Source: Voacanga thouarsii (Eukaryota; Streptophyta; Magnoliopsida; Gentianales; Apocynaceae). From it: 64,000 nucleotides of DNA. The notes beneath the pieces are model-generated. The model saw only the letters and a list, made by a program, of their open reading frames with translations, had not been told where the DNA came from and did not search any database. A program made the position numbers and the translations under genes. Location of the stretch: the NCBI GenBank assembly GCA_026120185.1, contig JANUWF010001110.1, forward strand, positions 535,001 through 599,000. Reading direction: 5' to 3'. Within the stretch, counting starts at the first letter, position 1; each line of letters opens with the position of its first letter. This document shows positions 45,717 to 55,430 of this stretch, piece after piece.

Positions 45717-48500
45717 ATGGCAGAGACTGCAGTAAGCCTTATACTAAACCAGATCGCACTGCTGCTTCCCAAGGAGGTGGATATATTGCCTAATGTTCGA
45801 GAAGAAATTGAGTATATAAGAGATGAGCTAGAGCGCATCAGGGCTTTCTTTAGAGAGTCGGATACATATGATGATGAGTGTGACTCCAGACAGCATGTTT
45901 GGGTGAAGCAAATATATGATGTTGCTTATAACACTGAAGACGTTCTTGATGAATTCATGCTCTTCTTTGCATGTCATCATGGGCACGGAGTATCCAGCGT
46001 CTTTCACAAGATCCTTTGCTCAATGAAAACCTTCAGAACTCGTCATCACATTGCATCGAGGATACGGAAAATCAAGTCCAGAGTTTCCGATATCACTGAG
46101 GGACGTGAGAGATACTTTTGCAGAAGTATTCCATTAAAACAACGTTCGAGCTCCAAAGCCGTGACCAAGGTGTGGAGCGATCGCCAAGGAGATGCACTTC
46201 TAATAGAAGAAGCCGAGCTGGTGGGCATTGATGAACCAAAGAGGCAGCTGATTGAGTGGATTTTGGATGGCAATCCTAACCGCAAAGTCATTTCAGTGGT
46301 TGGAATGGGTGGCTTAGGCAAAACCACCCTGGTAAAGAGAGTTTATGATGACAAAGACTTCAAAAGGCAATTCCAAAGCCATGCTTGGCTCACGGTATCA
46401 CAGACATACAACATGAAGGAGCTTCTAAAGGACTTGATTTATCAATTGTATGGTGAAATCAGGCAGCGAGTCCCTCAAAGAATGGACCAAATGGACAACA
46501 ATAAGCTGAAAGCAGTGATCAAAGAGTTCCTCCAACAACACAAGTATGTGCTTGTTCTAGATGAAGTTTGGAGTAGTGATGCTTGGGATGCAATCAAATA
46601 TGCATTGCCCAGCAACTATGGCAGCTGTGTCCTTGTCACAACGCGCATATTTGATGTGGCTTCGGCAGCCTCTGGTATGGAACCTTATGGTCACATATAC
46701 AAGATGAAGGCTTTATCTCCAGAAGAATCCTGGACTTTATTTTGTAGAAAAACATTTCAAGGTTGCTGTCCTTCACATCTGAAGATACTTTGCGAAAGTA
46801 TACTAAAAAAATGTGAAGGCCTGCCACTTGCAATTGTTGCAATTAGTGGTGTTTTGGCTTCAAAAGACAAGACAAGAACAGATGAATGGGAGATCATTCA
46901 CCGAAGTCTTCGTGCTGAATTTGAGAGCAACAATAAACTCCGCAGTACAACAAAAATATTACTGCTGAGTTACGATGATCTACCTCACCACCTTAAATTC
47001 TGTTTCTTGTACCTCAGCATTTTCCCTGAGGATCATTTGATTGAAAGGCTGAGATTGATCCGGCTGTGGATTGCAGAAGGATATGTTGATGCAAAAGAAG
47101 GGTTGACTCTAGAAGAAGTTGCAGAGAGTTATCTAAATGAACTCATCAACAGAAGCTTGATTCAAGTGGTAGGGACAACTATTGATGGAAGGGCAAAGAC
47201 ATGCCGTATTCATGATCTTTTGCTTGACATTGTTCTTTCAAAATCAAGGGAACAAAATTTTGCAGCAATAGCCAACCAACAAACCACAGAAGTTCCTGAA
47301 AAAGTCCGGCGTCTGTCAGTTCACAACTCCATTGCACATTTACCATCAAGAAAGTGTTTCTCTCGCCTCCGTTCATTGCTTATGTTTGGAGTAGGAGATC
47401 CTATATCCAAGTCATCCATAGCCAAACTGTTCAAAGGTGGCTCAAGGCTGATGAAAGTTTTAGACTTCAGAGGTACGTCTTTGGTAACAATTCCAGATGA
47501 AGTCTTCAAACTATTCAATCTAAGATATTTGAGCTTCAGGGGAACCAAGGTGCATTTCCTTCCAAACTCCATAGGGAAGCTTCGACATCTAGAAACGTTG
47601 GATCTTAAGGGTACATACATCACTAAACTGCCTTCAGAAATTCAGAATCTCCAGAAGCTTCGCCATCTGTTGGTGTATCGTTACATGAAGGAACTATATG
47701 CCTCCTTTCACTCTATATCTGGTTTCAAATCCACTGCAAAACTTGGAAGTTTGTCCTCCTTGCAGAAGCTTTCTTTCATGGAGTTTGGCGATGATAATGG
47801 CACTGGAATAGGAGAGCTACTCAAGCTGACACAATTGAGAAGGTTGAGCATCCTGAAACTGAGAAGGGATGATGGCAAGGCCTTGTGCTTCTCTCTTGGA
47901 AAGATGAAGAACCTTCTTTCATTGTCAATAACTTCGGTGGGTGAGGACTCGATAATTGATCTTGAAGCTATGTCATCAGCTCCACTATCACTTCAGCGGC
48001 TATATTTAACAGGACCTTTGGCAAGGTTACCTCACTGGATACCTTCTCTTCACAGCCTGGTCCGACTCTCTTTGAGATGGAGCAATCTAAAAGATGATCC
48101 TCTTGGTTCTCTTCAGAATTTGCCCAACTTGCTATATCTCACTCTTCTTCAAGTCTGTCGTGGAGAGGCAATGCAGTTCAACTCTGGCGGGTTTCAAAAA
48201 CTGAAGGTTCTATTATTGGTTAGATTACCAGAAATGAAGTGCATAAGAATAGAAGAAGGTGCATTGCCCCATCTCGAAGAGCTATACATCCGAAACTGTA
48301 AAATGTTGGAGGAGGTGCCTGAAGGCATTGAACATCTGAGCAACCTCAGAGTAGTTGAATTTGGAGATATGACAGACGAATTTGTTACCAGGATAAGACG
48401 CGACCAACAAGGTGAGGATTACTGGAAAATCACGGGCATTCCCAAAGTTTGGGTAGGGTACAAGGAAGATAATCGCTGGACTGGGTACCATGTAGAGTGA
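45717..48500 (+). CDS. CC-NB-LRR disease resistance protein, RPM1-like
   Basis: An intronless frame of 927 residues encoding an intracellular immune receptor. Members of this class detect pathogen effectors or their action on guarded host proteins and trigger cell death. The ATG at 45717 (MAETAVSLIL) is preferred over the in-frame ATG at 45687 because it fits the family start. Coiled-coil (Rx-type) N-terminus at about 1-150 with TEDVLDEF (73-80). The NB-ARC follows: P-loop GMGGLGKTT (196-204), kinase-2 VLVLDEVW (278-285), VLVTTR (305-310), GLPLAI (368-373), FLYLSIFPED (430-439), and RIHD (497-500) in the MHD position. Leucine-rich repeats span about 530-915. No stops or frameshifts, and length is usual for the class. 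Two motifs deviate slightly: LDEVW for LDDVW and IHD for MHD. A Copia LTR begins 130 bp after the stop, so the 3' UTR or poly(A) site may lie in it. Confidence 0.95.
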   Translation: MAETAVSLILNQIALLLPKEVDILPNVREEIEYIRDELERIRAFFRESDTYDDECDSRQHVWVKQIYDVAYNTEDVLDEFMLFFACHHGHGVSSVFHKILCSMKTFRTRHHIASRIRKIKSRVSDITEGRERYFCRSIPLKQRSSSKAVTKVWSDRQGDALLIEEAELVGIDEPKRQLIEWILDGNPNRKVISVVGMGGLGKTTLVKRVYDDKDFKRQFQSHAWLTVSQTYNMKELLKDLIYQLYGEIRQRVPQRMDQMDNNKLKAVIKEFLQQHKYVLVLDEVWSSDAWDAIKYALPSNYGSCVLVTTRIFDVASAASGMEPYGHIYKMKALSPEESWTLFCRKTFQGCCPSHLKILCESILKKCEGLPLAIVAISGVLASKDKTRTDEWEIIHRSLRAEFESNNKLRSTTKILLLSYDDLPHHLKFCFLYLSIFPEDHLIERLRLIRLWIAEGYVDAKEGLTLEEVAESYLNELINRSLIQVVGTTIDGRAKTCRIHDLLLDIVLSKSREQNFAAIANQQTTEVPEKVRRLSVHNSIAHLPSRKCFSRLRSLLMFGVGDPISKSSIAKLFKGGSRLMKVLDFRGTSLVTIPDEVFKLFNLRYLSFRGTKVHFLPNSIGKLRHLETLDLKGTYITKLPSEIQNLQKLRHLLVYRYMKELYASFHSISGFKSTAKLGSLSSLQKLSFMEFGDDNGTGIGELLKLTQLRRLSILKLRRDDGKALCFSLGKMKNLLSLSITSVGEDSIIDLEAMSSAPLSLQRLYLTGPLARLPHWIPSLHSLVRLSLRWSNLKDDPLGSLQNLPNLLYLTLLQVCRGEAMQFNSGGFQKLKVLLLVRLPEMKCIRIEEGALPHLEELYIRNCKMLEEVPEGIEHLSNLRVVEFGDMTDEFVTRIRRDQQGEDYWKITGIPKVWVGYKEDNRWTGYHVE

Positions 48501-48630
48501 GATCAATTCCCCCTGGGGCAGAAGAGGCAAGATCTAAGAATCTGTCGTCATGACCTAAAGTGAGTGCAGCAGCTGCTCTCTCTTTTTCTTTTCTTTAGGA
48601 TTGCCAAGTTTCTCCAATGCCTCTTGATTT
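48501..48630 (+). other. 3' flank of the resistance gene
   Basis: 130 bp between the stop codon and the Copia LTR, ending in the target duplication GATTT (48626-48630). No AATAAA-like signal is evident. The interrupted flank continues at 53318 (TCTGAACTTCAACAATC). Confidence 0.6.
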
Positions 48631-48965
48631 TGTTGAAGTTGTGCTTCAGCTACTCCAACATTGTTTAAGCTGGAATTTTACATAGTTGTTTGATTGTTTC
48701 AGATAATTTACTATTTTTTAAGAAGTTGTAGATCATGGAAATGTGTTCCATGTAGTGCCTTGTTTTTAGATGTTGATCATGGAAATGTGTTCCATGTAAT
48801 GCCTTGTTTTTCTCATTCCTTCAGTTACTATTTTTGCTGGATTTAAACACATTCTCAGTGAAAATAAATGGTAGAGACTTTACACAGCAAACTGTGCTGT
48901 TCTTTCTTGCTCTTATTGATCCTTTGATCATTTTAGTCTCTCTCATTCTGTTTAAAATTCCAACA
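48631..48965 (+). repeat. 5' LTR of the downstream Copia
   Basis: TGTTGAAGTTGTGCTTCAGC to AAATTCCAACA. Contains an internal short repeat: GATCATGGAAATGTGTTCCATGTAG/AATGCCTTGTTTTT occurs twice about 50 bp apart. Confidence 0.95.
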
Positions 48966-49049
48966 AATTGGTATTAGAGCCTTAGACTTTCTTGAGGGAC
49001 TTGTGATTGTGAGAAATTTTTTTTTTCGTATTTTTTGCTTTCTTCATCC

Positions 49050-49937
49050 ATGGATTCAGAAACTCTTTTTACTGCACTAGCACCACTAGTTTTCAATGGT
49101 GAAGGTTATCATGTCTGGGCAGCAAGGATAGAGGCTCATCTGGAGGCAAATGATCTCTGGGAAGCAGTGGAGGAGGACTATGAAGTTCCTCAATTACCTA
49201 CAAATCCAACTATGGCGCAGATCAAAAATCACAAAGAGAAGAAATCAAGAAAGTCGAAGGCAAGAGCTACATTATTTGCTACAGTCTCTTCTGAGATCTT
49301 TGTTAGAATTATGACAATGAGATCAGCTTTTGAAGTCTGGAATTTCCTGAAGAAGGAGTATGAAGGAGATGAGAGGATTAAGGGAATGAAAATTCTGAAC
49401 CTGATCAGGGAGTTCGAGCTTCAAAAGATGAAGGATTCTGAGACAGTGAAGGAGTACTCTGACAGATTACTTGGAATTGCAAACAAAGTAAGGTTACTTG
49501 GTTCTGAATTTTCTGATTCCAGATTAGTTCAAAAAATCCTTGTAACTGTTCCTGAAAGGTTTGAAGCTACCATTTCCTCGCTGGAAAACACTAAAGATCT
49601 GTCAAAGATTAGTTTGGCAGAATTGATGCATGCTTTACAGGCATAAGAACAGAGAAGGCTCATGAGGTCTGAAGGGTTTGTTGAAGGTGCATTAGCTACA
49701 AGAGCTCAGTCCAATCAAGGAGGAAAATGGAAAAAGAATGAGAAGAACAAGAAGGGAAACTCAGGTTTTGATTCTCCTAATACTATTAAGGGAACAAAAT
49801 CTAATTTTCCTCCTTGTAAACATTGTGGAAGAAAGGGTTATCCACCCTCCAAATACTGGAGAAAGCCAGACCAGCAGTGTGAAAAGTGTCAGAAAATGGG
49901 ACATAATCAAAGAATTTGCAAAAGTAACACTCAATAA
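49050..49937 (+). pseudogene. Copia gag with zinc knuckles, two stops
   Basis: The ATG at 49050 starts MDSETLFTALAPLVFNGEGY. The capsid domain (UBN2 type) is open for 198 residues to TAA at 49644-49646 (after MHALQA), then continues in frame as EQRRLMRSEGF and reaches CKHCGRKGYPPSKYW and CEKCQKMGHNQRIC, the zinc knuckle, before TAA at 49935-49937. Both stops fit a Gln codon changed by one C-to-T transition. The product would coat the element's RNA. Start choice: first ATG after the primer-binding site; the preceding TTG is not credible. Confidence 0.88.
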
Positions 49938-49943
49938 AAGACT

Positions 49944-52900
49944 ATGACACAAGTGAATTTGCATCAAAAGAATGTTGCTCAGATTGCTGATCAAGAAGAG
50001 GAGGAGCAACTCTTTGTAGCTTTTTGTTTTGCGACCTGTCATTCAAGTGAGAAGTGGCTCATTGATAGTGCTTGTACCAACCATATGACCTTTGATTGTG
50101 ATCTTTTCAAGGAATTAGACACTTCTGTAGCTTCCAAAGTGAAGATTGGCAATGGAGAGTACATTGTAGTCAAGGGAAAAAGCATAGTAGCAATTGAAAG
50201 CACTTCAGGTACAAAGCTTATCAAAGATGTATTATTTGTACCTAATATTAGTCAAAATTTGTTGAGTGTTGGCCAGTTGATTCAGAAAGGTTTCAAAGTT
50301 CTCTTTGAAACAAATCAGTGTTTAATCAAGGATGCAAAAGGCCATGATGTATTCAAAGTAAAAATGAAAGGGAAAAGCTTTACACTTGATCCATTAGAGG
50401 TGGAGCAAGTAGCACTCTCTGCAGCAAAAGTTAATGCAGAAATTTAGCACAAGAGACTTGGCCATTTCAATCATATAGCTGTGGTGAATTTGCAGAGAAA
50501 GGAATTGGTTCAAGGTCTCCCTTATTTTGAAACTGAAATTCCAGATTGTAAAGCCTGTCAACAAGGAAAGCAATCAAGACTTTCCTTCAAGCAAGCAACT
50601 TGGGGAGCTACTGAAAAGTTACAATTGATACACACTAATTTGGCTGGACCTCACAAAACTCCATCTCTGAATGGGAGTAGGTATTTCCTTATCTTCATTG
50701 ATAACTATTCCAAAATGTGTTAGATCTATTTTCTTAGATTCAAGTCAGAAGTTGCTGGTGTTTTTTGAAAATTCAAGCAATGGATTGAAACACAAAGTGG
50801 TCACAAAATCCAAACCTTGAGATCTGAGAATGGGAAGGAGTACACCTCCAATCAGTTTAATTTTTTCTGTGAAGAAGCTGGGATTGAACATAAACTCACT
50901 GCTCCATACACTCCACAACAAAATGGAGTCAGTGAGAGGAAAAATCGTACCATAATGGAGATGGCTAGATGTTTGATGTTTGAGAAGAATTTGCCAAGGG
51001 AATATTGGGCAGAAGCAGCACACACTGCAGTCTTCCTTCTCAACAGGCTTCCTACAAAAGCTGTAGCAGAAAAAACTCCATATGAAGTCTGGTATGGTTT
51101 TAAACCTTCTTTGAAAAATCTCAAAGTATTTGGATGCTTGTGTTTTGTTTATGTTCCTCAAATCAAAAGGGATAAACTGGATAAAAAGGCAGAAGCAGGG
51201 ATCTTTGTTGTTTATAGCACAATCTCTAAAGCCTACAGAATTTTCCAACCAAACACTAAGAAAATCTTAATAAGCAGAGATGTGCATTTCATGGAGAATA
51301 ATGAGTGGGATTGGGAAGGAAAGTCATTAGCTTTGGTTCCTGAACAAGTTCCAAAATTACAGCTCAAAGAAGATGAGTTGCTTGATGACATTCCTATTAG
51401 AGGTATGAGATCACTTTCTGATATCTATTAGAGATGCAATGTGGCTATACTTGAATCTACAGATTTTTGGGAAGCTAAGAAGGATCCAAAATGGATTACT
51501 ACAATGAAGGAAGAGCTCAAGATGATTGAAAAAAATCAGACTTGGAAGTTGGTGAAAAGACCTGCAAGTAGAAAAGTGGTTGGAGTAAAGTGGGTATTTA
51601 GAACCAAGTTGAATCCTGATGACTCAATCGACAAGCATAAGGCTAGGCTCATTGTGAAAGGGTATGCTCAGATTTTTGGTGTTGATTTTTCTGACATTTT
51701 TGCTCCTGTTGCAAGACTAGAAACAATCAGGTTGTTGCTTGCAATAGCTACACAAAAAGGTTGGAAAGTCTATCAACTTGATGTTAAATTAGCCTTCCTG
51801 AATGGTTTCTTGGAAGAGGAGATTTATGTTGAGCAACTGCGAAAGGCCAAGAAGATGATGTATACTTGCTCAAAAAGGCCTTGTATGGCTTGAAACAAGC
51901 TCCAAGAACCTTGTATAGCAGAATTGATGAGCACTTGATGCAACTGGGCTTTAGAAAAGTCTTAGTGAAGCTACCCTCTACATCAAAGGTAATGAAATCA
52001 ATTTTGTAGTTGTTTCTTTGTATATGGATGATTCGCTGGTTACAGGAAGCAATGAAGAACTTGTGAGAAAGTTCAAAGAATATATGAAGCAAACCTTTGA
52101 GATGACAAATTTAGGAAAGATGGCTTACTTCCTAGGAATGGAAATAAAGCAGAACAATGGGGAAGTGTTTATTTGTCAAAGGAAGTATGCTAAGGAGATT
52201 CTGAAAAAAATTCAAAATGGATGCATGCAAGAGTGTAGATACTCCAATGTGTCAAAACCAGAAGTTGAGTAAGGAAGATGAAGTTGAGAAGGTCGATGAA
52301 ACATTCTACAGAAGTCTAGTAGGTTGCCTGATGTATCTAACAGCTACAAGGCCTGATATCTTATACTCTGTAAGTCTATTATCCAGATTCATAAATTGTG
52401 CAACTGAAACACATTTTTCAGCTGCTAAAAGTGTCCTTAGATATGTGAGAAGGACACTAGATTATGGAATTAGATTTTGTGCAAATCAAGATTGTGTTCT
52501 GCAGGGCTATTCTGACAGTGATTTGGGAGGTTCACCCGATGATATGAAAAGTACTTCAGGTTATTATTTTAAGTTTGGTTTAGGAGTGTTTTCTTGGTGT
52601 TCCAAGAAGCAGAATACAGTGGCACAATCTACAGTAGAAGCTGAATTTATTGCAGCTACTGTTGCTGCAAATCAGGCTTTGTGGTTAAGAAAAGTGTTAG
52701 TGGATTTGAATTTGAAGCAAGAAGGATGCACAGAAGTGTTTGTTGATAATTAGGCTGCAATTGCTATCTCTCATAATCCTATTTTTCATGAGAAAACTAA
52801 GTACTTCAATATCAAGTTATTTTTCTTAGAGAAGTGCAGAAGGAAGGCTTAGTTGGTTTGAAATATTGCAAATATGATCTTCAACTAGCTGACATGTTTA

Positions 52901-52977
52901 CAAAGCCTTTGCCAAGAAGCAAGTTTGAGTTTCTTAGAGAGAAACTTGGAGTTTGCAGCAACCAAACCAAGGAGGAG
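49944..52977 (+). pseudogene. Copia pol (protease, integrase, reverse transcriptase, RNase H), broken
   Basis: Protease WLIDSACTNHMT (about 50055-50090; the usual DSG is DSA). Gag-pre-integrase domain RLGHFNHIAVVNLQRKEL with CKACQQGKQSRLSF. Integrase core IHTNLAGPHKTPSLNGSRYF, LRSENGKEYTSNQF, TPQQNGVSERKNRT. Reverse transcriptase GVKWVFRTKLNPDDSIDKHK, QLDVKLAFLNGFLEEEIYVE, ALYGLKQAPR and SLYMDDSLVTG (52012-52044). RNase H LTATRPDILYSVSLLSRF, STVEAEFIAATVAANQA and LADMFTKPLP. Stops at 50445 (W), 50721 (W), 50767 (W), 51429 (Q) and 52751 (Q), letters giving the expected residue, plus frameshifts near 51835, 51960 and 52215. Otherwise full length. Confidence 0.92.
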
Positions 52978-53312
52978 TGTTGAAGTTGTGCTTCAGCTGC
53001 TACAACATTGTTTAAGCTGGAATTTTACATAATTGTTTGACTGTTTCAAATGATTTGCTATTTTTTAGGAAGTTGTTGATCATGGAAATGTGTTCCATGT
53101 AGTGCCTTGTTTTTAGATGTTGATCATGGAAATATGTTCCATGTAATGCCTTGTTTTTCTCATTCCTTCAGTTACTATTTTTGCTATATTTAAACACATT
53201 CTCAGTGAAAATAAATGGTAGAGACTTTACACAGCAAACTGTGCTGTTCTTTCTTGCTCTTATTGATCCTTTGATCATTTTAGTCTCTCTCATTCTGTGT
53301 AAAATTTCAACA
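52978..53312 (+). repeat. 3' LTR of the downstream Copia
   Basis: 335 bp, same length as the 5' LTR. Ends AAATTTCAACA and is followed by GATTT. Confidence 0.95.
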
Positions 53313-54000
53313 GATTTTCTGAACTTCAACAATCTTTTGCCTTTTTGGCTATTCCAATCTCAGTTTGTACTCACATTGTAGAATTAAAACATAGAAATGA
53401 TTGAGTTCTTGAATTCAACTCTTTAATAGGGGGCCTAGAATGTCTTAAGACAGAGCACTTTTCTCCCCAAATTGTGTTGTTCCCTTTCTAACTTTTCAAT
53501 GCTAATTGGAGTAATATATGAATACCAGTTACAAAATGTGAGCTTTGAGGTCAAATTTGTCAATTCATGACAAGATATGATGCGGGGATGGAACCAGAAT
53601 ATTAAATTTGAGGATGCAAAAGCCATATGAAAGAAAATAGTGGAGGAAAATATTATAAATTTTAAAAATTTTTTGAGGTAGCAAAAGGTAAATATATACG
53701 ATTTTTTAAATCTCAATCAACATTTTTTAAAATTTTTTTGGGACGGACACTACTCCTACCCTTTCTTTCGTCAATGCAAGGAAAAAAACAAAGACGGAAA
53801 TATATTAACCTGTGTGAAATAAAACACGTCTGCTCAAATATCCTTTAATCGAAAAGTTATAATATAACAAAGGTAAAAGAATCTCCTATAACAAAGGGAA
53901 AAGAGTCTCCAATGAAATGGTTACTTTATTCTTTTTACTTTTTCTTTGTCTAGTTGTTATTCCTTTCCTTCTTCTCAATATCAAAGTATTGAAATTTGTT

Positions 54001-54313
54001 AGAGCCGTGCAATTTGATATATAAAAATTGTACGATCAATTATAAATAATTATTACGATTATATTAATAATAGTCACAATTGTATAAATATTATTTATAA
54101 TTATATGAATATCGCTTACAATTGTAAAAATAGTTACGATTTTATGAATATCAATCACGATTTAATAAATATATTTCAGTATGAGAAAAATGACATTGTT
54201 TTGCTAAAAGAACTTTTCACATGCAACCATTTTACCACCATCAGATTTTTTGCTATTTAAATCGCCATCGTTAACTCACTATGTAAATTTCGTAAACAAA
54301 TTGCACAGACTCT
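54001..54313. repeat. MITE-like inverted-repeat element, copy 3
   Basis: Left end AGAGCCGTGCAATTTG. The right end reverse complement is AGAGTCTGTGCAATTTG. The interior has the same repeated ATTACGATT / ACAATTGTA words as the copies at 27962 and 36822. No coding capacity. Confidence 0.6.
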
Positions 54314-54554
54314 CAATCTAAAATCTATTTGACCCTAGTTGACCTATATCCTACATTCCCAGCCCTGGCAGAATAACATGTTGGTAACAAGTATGGTTGG
54401 GGTCATTAAGCAAGAAATGAGGCCACACAACATGGCAAGTTTTTGAAACATTTTAGCAATGGGTTCCAATGTATACATAATGTCATTTTTTTACCTAAAC
54501 AAAAAGCAAAATTACTTTTTATTTTGCTGATTCTCCTATTTATTAGTCAAATCA

Positions 54555-54760
54555 GAGACTCTTATGCTTCATTTTTTTTTATTAATAAAGGAACTCGTAA
54601 CCTCTACTTGAAGATGCACACAGAGTTTATGTCTCAGAAGAGGTCTGAACCCAAGACTCCTATACTTCATTTTTTTTTATTAATAAAGGAACTCGTAATA
54701 GCTAATTGGAGGTGCGCACAGAATTTATGTCTCATGAGAAGTTTGAATCCGAAACGTTAA
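54555..54760. repeat. Tandem duplication of about 99 bp (two units)
   Basis: AGACTCTTATGCTTCATTTTT at 54555 and AGACTCCTATACTTCATTTTT at 54654 begin two units that also share TATTAATAAAGGAACTCGTAA, GCACAGA(G/A)TTTATGTCTCA and a GTCTGAACCC / GTTTGAATCC end. The frames across it are not a gene. Confidence 0.8.
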
Positions 54761-55430
54761 GATGGAAATCCCAACACCAACTCGGGACTTCTATGCTTTA
54801 TTTACGTGTTCATTTGTAGGGTAATATTGGGTAAGACTCTTCTCCAGTATTGATAACAATAGAAATCTTTCAATAATATTAAAACACAACATGTGATAAT
54901 AGTGCAAACGATTGAGATTTGAAACATAACATCTATTAAATTATGTAATTATCAAAGTGGACTCTTCATAAAAAGAAAAAATAGGGTAATGTGTTTGAAT
55001 TACCACTGTTTGTATAAGTATTAGATGACGTCTTGTGATATTATTAAAATATTAAAAGATTTTCAGTATTATTAATATTGAAGAAGAGCCATTCTTGGTT
55101 ATACTCGTATTTAATTCTAATAGTATTGGAGATCCGCCAATATTTATATAAGAATATATTACGGCAATAGTAATTTTATCGATGATTAAGATTAAAACAA
55201 GATTTAAACTAAAAAAGATAGTTATCAAAGTGAATTTTTTATGGTGAGAAAAGTAAAATAATATGAGTAAATCATGTAGATTATTACTAAATGACATATT
55301 TTAATACAATTAAAATATTAAAAAATCTCTAATTTTATAAGCATTTGAGAGGAACTATTCTCCCATTTGTCTGCTTAGGTATCATGCTTAGTATTTAGAC
55401 ACTAATTCCTTTAGACTGCTTGTAACACTC

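Larger units (their letters stand above)
48631..53312 (+). mobile_element. Copia LTR retrotransposon directly downstream of the resistance gene (recent, complete ends)
   Basis: 4682 bp with two 335-bp LTRs (48631-48965 and 52978-53312) differing at about 14 positions by eye. Exact target duplication GATTT (48626-48630 and 53313-53317). Primer-binding site TTGGTATTAGAGCC (48968-48981) and polypurine tract CCAAGGAGGAG (52967-52977). The single gag-pol frame is interrupted by seven stops and a few frameshifts; otherwise every domain is present in Ty1/copia order. It lies in the same orientation as the upstream resistance gene. Confidence 0.95.
53318..55430. other. Host intergenic DNA with MITE and a tandem duplication; no gene recognised
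   Basis: 53580-53770 resembles a degraded transposon with GGGGATGGAACCAG at one end and GGGACGGACACTACTCC at the other. A MITE-like element lies at 54001-54313. 54555-54760 is a two-unit direct repeat. The rest is AT-rich and non-coding. Confidence 0.55.

Noticed and set aside
54443..54760. A 105-codon frame with a repeated LHFF/ASFF motif.
   Set aside because: It spans a two-unit 99-bp tandem DNA duplication; the repeated peptide is a consequence of that.
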